From Micavibrio sp. (GTDB lineage: Bacteria; Pseudomonadota; Alphaproteobacteria; Micavibrionales; Micavibrionaceae), in assembly GCA_030824965.1 (NCBI GenBank), contig JAPJQV010000004.1:62001-126000 (forward strand): DNA of 64,000 nt, written 5' to 3'. The notes under the pieces are model-generated. The model was not told where the DNA came from and did no database searches. It saw nothing but the letters and a program-made list of their open reading frames with translations. Both the position numbers and the translations under genes were made by a program. The first letter of the stretch is position 1. Each line of letters opens with the position of its first letter. Positions 32,847 to 42,040 of this stretch are shown here, one piece after another.

Positions 32847-35297
32847 TTAAATATCCAGATTCGACACTTTCAGCGCATTCTGTTGAATGAAATCGCGCCT
32901 TGGCTCGACAACATCGCCCATCAAGGTCGAGAAAATATCATTCGCCTCAATCGCATCATCAACCTCAACCTGAAGCAGCGAACGCACTGTCGGATCGAGC
33001 GTGGTTTCCCAAAGCTGCTCCGGGTTCATTTCACCGAGACCTTTATAGCGCTGGATCTGCATGCCCTTTTTCGCATATTCGATGACGGAATCGAACAGGC
33101 TGGACGGACCTTTGACCGAAGCGATTTCCTTACCCTTCGCTTCCAGCTTACCTTCACCGGCGAAATTCTCTTTCATCCAGTCTTGCAAGCCATGCAAACG
33201 AACGGCATCTACCGATTTAATAGAATCTACCGGAATACGGATTGTTTCAGATACGCCGCGCAAGGTTCTTTGCAGCGTAAAACCGACAACATCCGAGAAG
33301 AAAACCTGCCAGGACTTCTGGTTCCGCGCCGCCAGCATATTCAGCCGGTCCTGCAATACCTTGGCAACAGCATTACCTTTATCGGTCGATGACAAAACTT
33401 CCTCATCGAATACGCCGGACAATGCCGCCGCTTCGGTAATTGCCTTATCATTGATACGCTGATTGAGAGCTGTCAGGCTGGCTTTCAGTGTCCGTGACTT
33501 TTGCACCAAATCGGCGAAGTCACGGCCTATGCGCTGCGCACCATTGGCATCGGTGAAAATAATTTCTTCACCTGCTTGTGCTATCAGGTAATTTTCCAGC
33601 GCATCGTCGTCCTTTAAATACACTTCCGTAGAATTACCGCGTTTCACTTTATAGAGCGGCGGCTGCGCGATATAGAGATAGCCGCGTTCGATAAGCTGCG
33701 GCATATAGCGGTAGAAGAATGTTAGAAGCAGCGTACGAATATGCGACCCGTCAACGTCCGCATCGGTCATGATAATAATTTTGTGATAGCGCACTTTTTC
33801 GATATTGATCTCGTCATGAATTCCCATGCCAAGCGCCGTAATCAGCGTGCCGAGAAGTTCGGAGCCTAAAATTTTGTCGAGACGCGCACGCTCCACATTC
33901 AAAATTTTACCGCGCAAAGGAAGAATGGCCTGGTTTTTACGGTTACGCGCCTGTTTGGCCGAACCGCCCGCAGAATCTCCCTCAACAATGAACATTTCGG
34001 ATAACGCCGGATCGCGCTCCTGACAATCCGCCAGCTTGCCCGGCAAATTGGATATATCCATCACGCCTTTACGGCGGGAGAGTTCACGCGCTTTGCGCGC
34101 CGCTTCCCGCGCCGTTGCCGCATCGATAATCTTTTGAACGATTTTCTTCGCATCCTGCGGATGTTCTTCCAGCCATGTGCCGAAACCTTCACCGATCGCG
34201 CCTTCGACAACCGGACGAACTTCCGATGACACTAATTTGTCTTTCGTCTGGGACGAGAATTTAGGATCCGGCACTTTAACCGACAAAACGCATGTCAACC
34301 CTTCGCGCATGTCTTCGCCGTTCAACGCAAGATCTTTGTTCTTTTTGTTCAGACCGTTCTCTTCCGAGTATTTGGTCATTAACCTGGTCAACGCACCACG
34401 GAAACCTGCAAGGTGGGTACCGCCGTCGCGCTGCGGAATATTGTTGGTAAAGCACAGCATTGTTTCGTGATAGGAATCCGTCCACTCCATCGCCGCCTCA
34501 ACCGTAATGCCGGTTGCTTCATCGAAATGCTTGATCCCGATAGATGGCTTGAATAACTTTTCCTTGCTGCGGTTCAGGTAATCGACATAGCTTTCGATCC
34601 CGCCTTCAAAGAAGAACTGAATTTCAACAGGCTCTTCGCCGCGTAAATCAGAGAGTATAATATTAACGCCGGAATTGAGGAAAGCGAGTTCACGCAAACG
34701 GTTTTGCAACGTGGCAAAATCGAATTCGGTTTTGGTAAATGTCGCCGGAGACGGCAGAAAAGTCACTTCCGTTCCGTTACGGCCTGCATGGTCTTTGACA
34801 ATCTCAAGCGACTTCTCAACGTCACCGTGACGAAAGCGCATAAACCATTCTTTCCCACCACGCCAGATGCGAAGATCGAGGCGCTCGGAAAGCGCGTTAA
34901 CAACAGACACACCAACCCCGTGCAAACCGCCGGAAACTTTGTAAGAATTCTGATCGAACTTACCACCCGCATGAAGCTTTGTCATGATGACTTCAGGCGT
35001 TGGTACACCTTCTTCCGGGTGAATATCGGTTGGAATACCACGCCCGTTATCGCGCACGGTGACAGAGCCGTCCTTGTTGATAATCACATCGACGCGGTCG
35101 CAATGTCCGGCTAGAGATTCATCGATGGCGTTATCGACGACTTCGTACACCATGTGATGAAGACCCGTACCGTCATCAGTATCGCCAATATACATACCCG
35201 GACGTTTGCGAACGGCATCGAGACCTTTCAAAACTTTGATCGAATCTGCGCCGTAATTTTCGGCGGCTTCTTGCGTTTTTTGGGCAGCTTCTGACAT
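32847..35297 (-). CDS. gyrB: DNA gyrase subunit B
   Basis: 816 residues. GHKL ATPase domain with EVVDNAIDESLAGHCD, DNGRGIPTDIHPEEG and the GGLHGVGVSVVNALS lid; TOPRIM domain with EGDSAGGSAKQARNRKNQAI and the DADVDGSHIRTLLLTFFYR metal site; C-terminal QRYKGLGEMNPEQLWETTLD. With GyrA it adds negative supercoils. An alpha-type insertion in the TOPRIM-tail region (about 560-690) makes it slightly longer than E. coli GyrB (804). Last gene of the dnaN-recF-gyrB run. Confidence 0.97.
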   Translation of the reverse strand: MSEAAQKTQEAAENYGADSIKVLKGLDAVRKRPGMYIGDTDDGTGLHHMVYEVVDNAIDESLAGHCDRVDVIINKDGSVTVRDNGRGIPTDIHPEEGVPTPEVIMTKLHAGGKFDQNSYKVSGGLHGVGVSVVNALSERLDLRIWRGGKEWFMRFRHGDVEKSLEIVKDHAGRNGTEVTFLPSPATFTKTEFDFATLQNRLRELAFLNSGVNIILSDLRGEEPVEIQFFFEGGIESYVDYLNRSKEKLFKPSIGIKHFDEATGITVEAAMEWTDSYHETMLCFTNNIPQRDGGTHLAGFRGALTRLMTKYSEENGLNKKNKDLALNGEDMREGLTCVLSVKVPDPKFSSQTKDKLVSSEVRPVVEGAIGEGFGTWLEEHPQDAKKIVQKIIDAATAREAARKARELSRRKGVMDISNLPGKLADCQERDPALSEMFIVEGDSAGGSAKQARNRKNQAILPLRGKILNVERARLDKILGSELLGTLITALGMGIHDEINIEKVRYHKIIIMTDADVDGSHIRTLLLTFFYRYMPQLIERGYLYIAQPPLYKVKRGNSTEVYLKDDDALENYLIAQAGEEIIFTDANGAQRIGRDFADLVQKSRTLKASLTALNQRINDKAITEAAALSGVFDEEVLSSTDKGNAVAKVLQDRLNMLAARNQKSWQVFFSDVVGFTLQRTLRGVSETIRIPVDSIKSVDAVRLHGLQDWMKENFAGEGKLEAKGKEIASVKGPSSLFDSVIEYAKKGMQIQRYKGLGEMNPEQLWETTLDPTVRSLLQVEVDDAIEANDIFSTLMGDVVEPRRDFIQQNALKVSNLDI

Positions 35298-35356
35298 GGG
35301 TAAAATCCAGATTTTTCTAATAATTTGAAGAGCTTAAATTTATATCAGATTCATTC

Positions 35357-35383
35357 AAAATAGCCAGTTTTTTCAGCTATTTT
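35357..35383 (-). terminator. Hairpin between recF and gyrB
   Basis: AAAATAGC (35357-35364) and GCTATTTT (35376-35383) form a perfect 8-bp stem with an 11-nt loop, 31 nt past the recF stop. On the minus strand the stem ends in TTTT. It may be a weak terminator or attenuator setting recF and gyrB levels apart. Confidence 0.4.
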
Positions 35384-35414
35384 ATCCACCTGAAAGCCTT
35401 TTAAAATCAGCAAT

Positions 35415-36530
35415 TTAGAAAGGCTCGAAACGCCCGTTTCGGACATGGAATTTCTGCCCGTTTCGGATAGAGGAGAACAGTTCGTCATCCGTGCCGGTGA
35501 GCCATACCTGCCCGCCCAGCTTCTCGAGTTTTTCAAAGAGTTTTGCCCGGCGATTTTCGTCCAGATGAGCGGCAATTTCATCAAGCAGCAAAATCGGCGG
35601 ACTACCGCGCTCACTCTTAATAAGCGTGGCATGCGCATTAATAATGCCAATCAAAAGTGCTTTTTGCTCGCCTGTCGAACATTGATCGGCGGCCATGTTC
35701 TTATCACGGTAGCGGACGATTAAATCCGAACGATGAGGCCCCGCATTCGCGCCACCCATGATGCTATCTTGCGTCCTCGATAATTGGAGCTGGCGGCGAA
35801 AATCTTCCTCGACTTTCACAGCAGGCATTTGCGTCAGCCGCTCCTCAACAAACCCCGACATTGAAATATCGGCCACTGGGAACTCGGCATCGCCGGCACG
35901 GGTGCAGACCGTTTGCAAACGTTGCACAAAATCCAGACGCCCGGCGGCAATGGCAATTCCCGTTTCCGCCATCTGGTCTTCTAAGGCGTTAAGCCAGCTT
36001 GCATCGCCTGTTTTTTCCTCTTTCAGAAGCTTGGAACGCTGGGAAAGCGCGTTTTCATACCGCGTCAGCCGACCTGCGTGAGACGGATCGAAGGCGAACA
36101 CCATGCGGTCCAGAAATTTGCGCCTTCCTGAACTTCCTTCCAGAAAAATCCGGTCCATCGCCGGGGTAAGCCATAGGCAGGAAATATAATCCGCCAGATC
36201 GGCCTGCGATTTTGCCGCCTCGCCCTTGATGCGAATAACACGGCGTTTTTTCGATGGATCGCGGCCCGTGCCTAAAGGAATTTCACCATAAATCGTTTCT
36301 GCCTTGGCAGATACAACCCACGGCAATTCTGCATCTTGCTTTTGGATATCGTCCAGATCGGCATTTCGCAGGCCCTTGCCGGGTGACAGAAGAGATACGG
36401 CTTCCAGAATATTTGTCTTTCCCGCGCCGTTCGGCCCGGTCAGCACAATAAAACCTGAAGCCAATCCTTGCAGATTGGCTTCGGAATAAGATCGGAAATT
36501 TTGAAGCGTCAGTGACTTCAGATAAGACAA
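35415..36530 (-). CDS. recF: RecF recombination/repair ATPase
   Basis: 371 residues of the SMC-like RecF family. Walker A is LTGPNGAGKTNILEAVS, the ABC signature is DQCSTGEQKALLIGI, and Walker B is PPILLLDEIAAHLDENRRA. It helps load RecA at single-strand gaps. It starts 1 nt after the dnaN stop, so the two are translated together, the usual dnaN-recF arrangement. Confidence 0.95.
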   Translation of the reverse strand: MSYLKSLTLQNFRSYSEANLQGLASGFIVLTGPNGAGKTNILEAVSLLSPGKGLRNADLDDIQKQDAELPWVVSAKAETIYGEIPLGTGRDPSKKRRVIRIKGEAAKSQADLADYISCLWLTPAMDRIFLEGSSGRRKFLDRMVFAFDPSHAGRLTRYENALSQRSKLLKEEKTGDASWLNALEDQMAETGIAIAAGRLDFVQRLQTVCTRAGDAEFPVADISMSGFVEERLTQMPAVKVEEDFRRQLQLSRTQDSIMGGANAGPHRSDLIVRYRDKNMAADQCSTGEQKALLIGIINAHATLIKSERGSPPILLLDEIAAHLDENRRAKLFEKLEKLGGQVWLTGTDDELFSSIRNGQKFHVRNGRFEPF

Positions 36531-36531
36531 A

Positions 36532-37650
36532 TCAGACTCTAAGCGGCATCAGAACGTAGAGCGCGGACAGATCGCTTGTATCCTGAATAATCGTTGGCGC
36601 GCTTGGATCGGACATGCTCATACGGCACGCATCGTTTGAAATCTGGCTGGTAATATCCAGCAAATAACGTGCGTTAAACCCGATATCCAGACCGGCTACT
36701 TCGGAACGGACTTCGATCTCTTCCGTCGCAGATCCCGCTTCCGGAGAATTAGCTGAGATCACCATGATACGGTCTTTTAATGCAATTTTTACCGCACGTG
36801 ATTTACCGTCAGAAATAGTCGAAACCCGGTCGATCGCCGCCGAAAACGCTTTTGGATCAACGTCCACAAACTTATCATTACCAGACGGAATAACACGCTG
36901 GTAATCCGGGAATGTGCCGTCGATCAGCTTCGATGTCAGGATGATATGATCGAAAGCGAAGCTGATTTTTGTTTCGGACAAGGTGATCTTGATTGCATCC
37001 GCCGCTTCTTCCAAGAGCTTGCGTAGCTCCAATACTGTCTTACGCGGAATAATCACGCCCGGCATAGCGGACGCGCCTTCCGGCAGCGGCATCTCGAAAC
37101 GGGCCAGGCGGTGACCGTCAGTTGCCACGGCACGCAAAACCGGCACACCCTCATTATCACCCGCATGCACGTAGATACCATTCAGGTAATAACGTGTCTC
37201 TTCCGTCGACATGGCGAATTTTGTGCGGTCGATCAGGGCACGCAGATCGGCCGCCGGAATGGAAAAAGCGACCGGCAATTTCGTGCCGCCAAATTGCGGG
37301 AAGTCGGATACAGGAAGGCAGCTCAAACGGAAATCGGAGCGTCCCGCCTTAACGGTAATGAAATTTCCAGAGGCATCAAGCTCAATTGTAACCTTGCTGG
37401 TATCGGGAAGCTTACGAACAATATCGTGAATGGTTACAGCAGGCGCTGTTGTCGCTCCAGCTTTTTGCACATCAGCTGGCAAAGCTTCTGTCATCTCGAC
37501 GTCCATATCGGTTGTCGCCAGAGTCAGCATGCCGTCTTCCGCCTTGAAAAGCACATTTGAGAGAATCGGAATGGTAGAACGGCGTTCGACAACGCTCTGG
37601 ACGTGGTTGAGAGCGCGTAAGAGAGCGGCGCGATCAATGGAAAACTTCAT
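36532..37650 (-). CDS. dnaN: DNA polymerase III beta sliding clamp
   Basis: ATG 37650 begins MKFSIDRAALLRALNHVQSV, the usual start; 27 upstream codons are open but have no homology. 372 residues in three clamp repeats: VVERRSTIPILSNVLF, then RTKFAMSTEETRYYLNGIYV, and a final NDACRMSMSDPSAPTIIQD with YVLMPLRV at the end. The ring clamp tethers the replicase. Two tandem GANTC sites (GATTC 37668-37672 and GACTC 37673-37677) lie just upstream, as seen near replication genes in CcrM-bearing alphaproteobacteria. Confidence 0.96.
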   Translation of the reverse strand: MKFSIDRAALLRALNHVQSVVERRSTIPILSNVLFKAEDGMLTLATTDMDVEMTEALPADVQKAGATTAPAVTIHDIVRKLPDTSKVTIELDASGNFITVKAGRSDFRLSCLPVSDFPQFGGTKLPVAFSIPAADLRALIDRTKFAMSTEETRYYLNGIYVHAGDNEGVPVLRAVATDGHRLARFEMPLPEGASAMPGVIIPRKTVLELRKLLEEAADAIKITLSETKISFAFDHIILTSKLIDGTFPDYQRVIPSGNDKFVDVDPKAFSAAIDRVSTISDGKSRAVKIALKDRIMVISANSPEAGSATEEIEVRSEVAGLDIGFNARYLLDITSQISNDACRMSMSDPSAPTIIQDTSDLSALYVLMPLRV

Positions 37651-37777
37651 AAGACACTGTACCTTTCGATTCGACTCATAGTGTGTATTTTGAGATGAAC
37701 TGACTATAGCCACAAAGGCATTTCCATCCAATGAATTTAATACCCTGTGGGCTTTTTATTCCCCAAAAATAAAGAAG

Positions 37778-37806
37778 AAAAACGGAGCTTAAATAGCTCC
37801 GTTTTT
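37778..37806 (-). terminator. Strong rho-independent terminator after dnaA
   Basis: AAAAACGGAGCT (37778-37789) and AGCTCCGTTTTT (37795-37806) make a perfect 12-bp stem with loop TAAAT. The A and T tracts at each side let it work in both directions. It lies 54 nt past the dnaA stop and insulates dnaA from dnaN. Confidence 0.85.
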
Positions 37807-37860
37807 GCATTTATATCCTCTATTTTCGTAAATCCGCCCGTTTGTCCCGGGTTCTAGTAC

Positions 37861-39291
37861 TCAGCCAGTCAATGTGCGACGCAAGATTTCGATATCCTGC
37901 GCGAAAGCGACGTCTTCACCCGTCAACTCCTCGACCTTGCGAACCGCGTGCATGACAGTCGTATGATCGCGACCACCGAATTTACGTCCAATTTCCGGTA
38001 AGGAACGGGATGTCAATTGCTTGGCCAGATACATGGCAACCTGTCTCGGGCGAGCCACCTGGCGGGCACGGCGGGCAGAATGCATATCGGTCAGGCGGAT
38101 ATTGTAATGCTCGGCAACTTTTCGCTGAATCTCGTCAATCGTGATACGACGGTCATGGGCACGAAGAAGATCGGATAGGACGTCTTGAGTGCTTTCCAGC
38201 GTTACTTCCGATTTCGTGACATCGGCATGAGCCACAATACGGTTGAGCGCGCCTTCAAGTTCACGAATATTCGAAACGACTTTAAGCGCCAGAAACTCAA
38301 GAACAGCATCCGGTACTTTCGCCTGCAATTGCGTACGCTTAGCTTCCAAAATGCCAAGGCGCAGTTCGTAAGTCGACGGATGAATATCAGCCACCAATCC
38401 CCATGACAGGCGGGAGCGCAGACGGTCATCAATACCTTGAATATCGGCAGGCGCTTTATCCGCAGAGATAATGATCTGCTTGTTCTGGTCGACCAGCGCG
38501 TTGAACGTGTGGAAGAATTCTTCCTGCGTTGAGTCTTTACCGGCGATAAACTGAATATCGTCGATCATCAAAACATCGACCGAGCGAATGATTTCCTTAA
38601 ATGCCATTGTATCTTGCGCGCGGATGGATTTCACGAACTGGTACATGAATTTCTCGGCGGAGAGATACATGACAGTTTTTTCCGGTTGCTTTTCACGCAA
38701 GGCCCAGGCGATGGCATGCATCAGGTGAGTTTTACCGAGACCGACGCCACCATAAAGAAACAGCGGATTGAAAGGCACATTCGGACACTCAACGACGCGG
38801 CAGGCCGCGGCATGGGCAAGGGCGTTTGATTTTCCGACGACGAAATTGTCGAATTTGAAACGTGGATCTAGAGGTGAAGACAGATCGAGTTTTTCCAGCT
38901 CATTCACATTTGCCTTAACCACTTTGGCAGGCGCCGGAGCTTCCTCATCATTCATGGACGAAGCGCTTGCCAGAACGACGATTTCCAGGCGCTTTACACT
39001 CTCGTCAAGAGCGGCGCACATCTCGGAAATGCGAACTGCATAATGAGATTGAATCCAGTCTTTCATAAAACGGGTGGGAACAGAGATTTCAAGCGTGCCG
39101 TGATAGCAAGCCTGCAACGTCATCGGCTTTAACCAGCTGCGGAATACGGCTTCACCGAATTCTTCGCGCAGCTGTTCATAAACGCGTGACCATAGAGTTT
39201 GTACTTCCGGGGTTGGATCGTAACTGTCAGGTGCCAGTGCCTGACCGTAAATGGATACAACTTTGGATTTCTTGCCCCCGAGGTCGTTCAT
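37861..39291 (-). CDS. dnaA: Chromosomal replication initiator DnaA
   Basis: 476 residues. N-terminal DnaB/DiaA-interaction domain (FGEAVFRSWLKPMTLQACYH), a linker, the AAA+ domain with Walker A YGGVGLGKTHLMHAIAW and Walker B DVLMIDDIQFIAGKDSTQEE, and the C-terminal DNA-binding domain with the signature GGRDHTTVMHAVRKVEEL. It opens the origin in its ATP form. It is separated from dnaN by a strong terminator, so it has its own promoter in the 406-nt gap upstream. Confidence 0.97.
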   Translation of the reverse strand: MNDLGGKKSKVVSIYGQALAPDSYDPTPEVQTLWSRVYEQLREEFGEAVFRSWLKPMTLQACYHGTLEISVPTRFMKDWIQSHYAVRISEMCAALDESVKRLEIVVLASASSMNDEEAPAPAKVVKANVNELEKLDLSSPLDPRFKFDNFVVGKSNALAHAAACRVVECPNVPFNPLFLYGGVGLGKTHLMHAIAWALREKQPEKTVMYLSAEKFMYQFVKSIRAQDTMAFKEIIRSVDVLMIDDIQFIAGKDSTQEEFFHTFNALVDQNKQIIISADKAPADIQGIDDRLRSRLSWGLVADIHPSTYELRLGILEAKRTQLQAKVPDAVLEFLALKVVSNIRELEGALNRIVAHADVTKSEVTLESTQDVLSDLLRAHDRRITIDEIQRKVAEHYNIRLTDMHSARRARQVARPRQVAMYLAKQLTSRSLPEIGRKFGGRDHTTVMHAVRKVEELTGEDVAFAQDIEILRRTLTG

Positions 39292-39697
39292 ATTATCTCT
39301 ACTCCAATGTTAAAATGTTATATTTCGGCCCGCGCATTCTTTTCAGCCATGGATATCCAACCCGATATTGAAATCAGGCAATAAGATACCGCGTGCGACA
39401 ATGCATATTGCCGCTTTGGGAAAAGATCTGACGTTGGTCATTAAACTGACAGAGGCAAAATAAAAGAGACCCTCTTTTATCCGTCTGTCCAACTACCCTT
39501 TTTTACCTACCCTTAGTTTTTTAGACCGGAAGGTTACCGGCTGGCGGGTTTTTCTCTCCCCCCGCTCTTCAAACTCAGTGTTACCGCATTTTATTTTTTC
39601 TGCCTGCTTTCGCGATAGAAAAACGGCAGATTGAATTCACGACTAATCGCCCGAAGCTTAAAAGAAGCTTCGTTTATCATGAATTTAAATTCTTTAC
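39292..39697. other. dnaA-rpsT intergenic region (406 nt)
   Basis: No gene is seen. The region holds hairpins: TAAAAGAG-ACC-CTCTTTTA (39461-39479) and CGAAGCTT-AAAAG-AAGCTTCG (39652-39672, 46 nt... nearest to the rpsT end), plus CCGG repeats and pyrimidine tracts. It must contain the dnaA promoter. I searched for TTATCCACA-like DnaA boxes on both strands and found none close to consensus (best is TTATCCGTC at 39477), so an origin here is not supported. Confidence 0.5.
39652..39672 (-). terminator. Possible rpsT terminator hairpin
   Basis: Perfect 8-bp stem CGAAGCTT / AAGCTTCG with a 5-nt loop, 26 nt past the rpsT stop. No proper T-run follows on the minus strand, so it may be a transcript-stabilising hairpin instead. 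Confidence 0.4.
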
Positions 39698-39985
39698 TTA
39701 GCTTGCCTTTTTAGCGGCAGGTTTCTTGTCAGATTTCAATTTGGCCGACAGTCTAGAAATTTTACGGGCTGCCGTTTTTTTGTGGATGACGCCTTTGGAA
39801 ACGCCACGCATGATTTCAGGTTGCGCCGCTTTGAAGGCAGCCGCAGCAGCTTCAGCATCGCCAGCATTTACAGCCGCTTCAATTTTCTTGATGAAGGTCT
39901 TGATACGGCTCTTGCGGGCGGCATTGATCTTTGCGCGTTTTGGATTTTGCTTGGCCCGTTTCTTGGCGGAGGCGTGATTTGCCAT
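39698..39985 (-). CDS. rpsT: 30S ribosomal protein S20
   Basis: 95 residues, very basic. The start MANHASAKKRAKQNPKRAKI and the body AARKSRIKTFIKKIEAAVNA are typical of S20, which binds 16S rRNA early in 30S assembly. The C-terminus ends in a Lys/Ala tail (KLKSDKKPAAKKAS). It lies upstream of dnaA in the same orientation, as in many alphaproteobacteria. Confidence 0.96.
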   Translation of the reverse strand: MANHASAKKRAKQNPKRAKINAARKSRIKTFIKKIEAAVNAGDAEAAAAAFKAAQPEIMRGVSKGVIHKKTAARKISRLSAKLKSDKKPAAKKAS

Positions 39986-40103
39986 CTGTTTTCTAATCTC
40001 TAAAAGTTATTCAGTTTTCGTTGCTAGAGGGAGTTTTTAATCGTCTTATCCCCAACCTGTCAAGCATATCAGTCATGATATTTTTAAAATTTTTTTCTTG
40101 CCT

Positions 40104-40484
40104 TTAAGGCTGATTTGGGGAAACCGCAAAACTCACCAAACTCTCGGTTTGAAGTTTCTCCAGATTCACAATGAGTTGCTCCCCGTTTCTCGAGAATCGC
40201 GCTAGCACAGGCGTGGATAAAATATGCGTCCAGCCGAGCGCAGGAAGCGTTTCGTTATAAAATTTAAAGATGTCGGCAGGGCGTATGTTGGCCGTTTTTA
40301 CTGTCTCCTCGACAATTCTTCCTTCCGCTTTGTCGAAAACGATCCGGCTATCTTTGATTTCCGTCATCTGGGGCATCAGCGGGATATCAGGCATCGATGC
40401 CAAATAGCGCGTTTCGGCCTGTGCCGACGCCGCGATCAAAGTAAACAAAACCGCTAGAAAAATCCGTTTCATTTTGAACTTCAT
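40104..40484 (-). CDS. Small secreted protein linked to mutM, unknown function
   Basis: 126 residues. The signal peptide (MKRIFLAVLFTLIAASAQAE) follows four residues that may or may not be translated; starting at 40484 gives an ATGA overlap with the mutM stop. The mature part ADIFKFYNETLPALGWTHIL has the pattern of a small domain found in conserved hypothetical proteins beside mutM in alphaproteobacteria. Probably periplasmic. No known activity. Confidence 0.75.
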   Translation of the reverse strand: MKFKMKRIFLAVLFTLIAASAQAETRYLASMPDIPLMPQMTEIKDSRIVFDKAEGRIVEETVKTANIRPADIFKFYNETLPALGWTHILSTPVLARFSRNGEQLIVNLEKLQTESLVSFAVSPNQP

Positions 40485-41326
40485 ATCTGTTTTCGCGGAC
40501 AGTAAAAAGTAGATCTTCCGCCTTGGACAATCTTTTGCACACCTCCAGTTTGCGCCACGTCACAAATACAGTTGCGGCAAGCCTTTCCGGCCCGGTCGTA
40601 AACAGCGAATTTATGCTGGAAATAGCCCAAGTCACCATTGGTTTTACGGTAGTCCTTTAGTGTCGAACCACCGGCTTTGATTGCCGCTTTCAATACTTTT
40701 TTGACTGCCGATGTCAGGCGCCTGATCTGGTCCGCGCTCAGTTTTTGCGCCGACATTTGTGGATGTATGCCGGCCTCGAATAAGGCTTCCGAAGCATAGA
40801 TATTTCCGACCCCAACCACCAAAGTCTGGTCCATTAATACGACTTTCACCGGTCCTTTGCGTGACTTTAGAATACGTGACAGAAATGCGGGCGAGAATTC
40901 AGACGATAGCGGCTCCGGGCCCAAATGTGAAAAAAGCCTGTGATTAGTGATATTTTCCTCATCTATGAGCTCGATTAGGCCAAAGCGCCGCGGATCGTTA
41001 AAGACGATATCTTTGCCGTTCGACAGATGCAAAATCAGATGATCATGTTTCTGCTTTTCAATTTTTCGATCAGCAGCATGAATATGAATCCGCCCGGACA
41101 TACCAAGATGAATAGTAAGGATTTTACCGCCGATTAAATGGATCAGGATGTATTTTGCTCTCCGCGTGACATCCATAATACCCTTATTTTTCAAGGATAA
41201 ATCGAGATTTTTGGGCACAGGAATTCGGATTTTTTCGCTTAACGTTTCCGATGATTGGATCTTGGCGCCTTGAGCAACAGCTTTTAATTCGGTAACCACC
41301 GTTTCTACTTCTGGCAGTTCGGGCAT
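40481..41326 (-). CDS. mutM: Formamidopyrimidine-DNA glycosylase (Fpg/MutM)
   Basis: 281 residues. The catalytic N-terminus is PELPEVETVV (Pro2, Glu3), Lys58 is in RRAKYILIHL, and the helix-two-turns-helix NIYASEALFEAGIHP is clear. The DNA-gripping arginine is in QGGRSTFYC. It removes 8-oxoguanine and nicks the abasic site. Odd: the C-terminal zinc finger has Cys250, Cys253 and Cys276, but the fourth ligand position (279) is Lys (YCPRKQI) instead of Cys. An additional Cys255 is present. Either a non-standard finger or an error at the 3' end. Confidence 0.92.
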   Translation of the reverse strand: MPELPEVETVVTELKAVAQGAKIQSSETLSEKIRIPVPKNLDLSLKNKGIMDVTRRAKYILIHLIGGKILTIHLGMSGRIHIHAADRKIEKQKHDHLILHLSNGKDIVFNDPRRFGLIELIDEENITNHRLFSHLGPEPLSSEFSPAFLSRILKSRKGPVKVVLMDQTLVVGVGNIYASEALFEAGIHPQMSAQKLSADQIRRLTSAVKKVLKAAIKAGGSTLKDYRKTNGDLGYFQHKFAVYDRAGKACRNCICDVAQTGGVQKIVQGGRSTFYCPRKQI

Positions 41327-41337
41327 CGCGTTTATCC

Positions 41338-41973
41338 TTATGGCTCTCGCGCGATTTTAACCCAAGGCATTTGCGCGCCGAAAATAATCTGGGTCGCCTC
41401 TTCCGGATTATCAAGACGCCGTACCTCGCTGGCTGGAGTTCGCCACGTCATGATCCGGCCGTCGGTTTCGGCATAAAGACTGACCGAGTTCACGTCTAGC
41501 GGATAAAACCTGTATTCGTAATGCCGGGGGTCAATCGGGGAACCGAGATCCTTTCGTCCCTGCAAGACTATTACATTGCCTTCCGTCCGATATCCGCCGC
41601 GCAGGAAGCTTCGCGACACCGCGCTGCTATCCAAATAAGTGATGATTTCAAAAAGCCCGTTGCCTATCTTAAGAACGGCGATGCGTTCATCTTTTTTATA
41701 CAACCATGTACCGCGTAGCTGGGCGTCCGTCAGGACCGCTTTATCGCTTTGGGGCTCAAGGCGCGATTGCAAATACGAATCTTTAGAAGCCTCACGCCGC
41801 CCGGCAAAATTCATAGCCAAAGCGATCAAAACGGCCAGCGTAAGAGCGATAAAAAATATAACCACAAGATGCCCGGGGAGTCGGCCCAGCGATTCCTGCG
41901 CCATTTTTGCAAGGGCCCTGAATGGATTTTCACGCGGCAACGGTTCGGGATTTTCAGGTTTCAGCAAAGACAT
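41338..41973 (-). CDS. Membrane-anchored protein of unknown function
   Basis: ATG 41973 (MSLLKPENPEPLPRENPFRA) is preferred because the longer frame would run back through the groEL terminator and into groEL. 211 residues: cytoplasmic Pro-rich N-terminus, one helix at about 37-58 (HLVVIFFIALTLAVLIALAM), and a globular part of beta strands (GTWLYKKDERIAVLKIGNGL, YEYRFYPLDVNSVSLYAETD). The beta part looks like a lipocalin-type small barrel, but no family is recognised. It ends 11 nt before mutM and is probably co-transcribed with it. Confidence 0.65.
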   Translation of the reverse strand: MSLLKPENPEPLPRENPFRALAKMAQESLGRLPGHLVVIFFIALTLAVLIALAMNFAGRREASKDSYLQSRLEPQSDKAVLTDAQLRGTWLYKKDERIAVLKIGNGLFEIITYLDSSAVSRSFLRGGYRTEGNVIVLQGRKDLGSPIDPRHYEYRFYPLDVNSVSLYAETDGRIMTWRTPASEVRRLDNPEEATQIIFGAQMPWVKIAREP

Positions 41974-41992
41974 GAATAAACAATATAATAAA

Positions 41993-42018
41993 AAAGGGCC
42001 GGAAAAAACCGGCCCTTT
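41993..42018 (-). terminator. Rho-independent terminator of groES-groEL
   Basis: AAAGGGCCGG (41993-42002) and CCGGCCCTTT (42009-42018) form a perfect 10-bp stem with a 6-nt loop, followed on the minus strand by TTTATTATATT. It lies 22 nt past the groEL stop. Confidence 0.88.
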
Positions 42019-42040
42019 GAAATATTTATAACGAAAAGGA

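Noticed and set aside
39292..39697. Origin of replication next to dnaA
   Set aside because: No DnaA boxes close to consensus and no AT-rich unwinding repeats.
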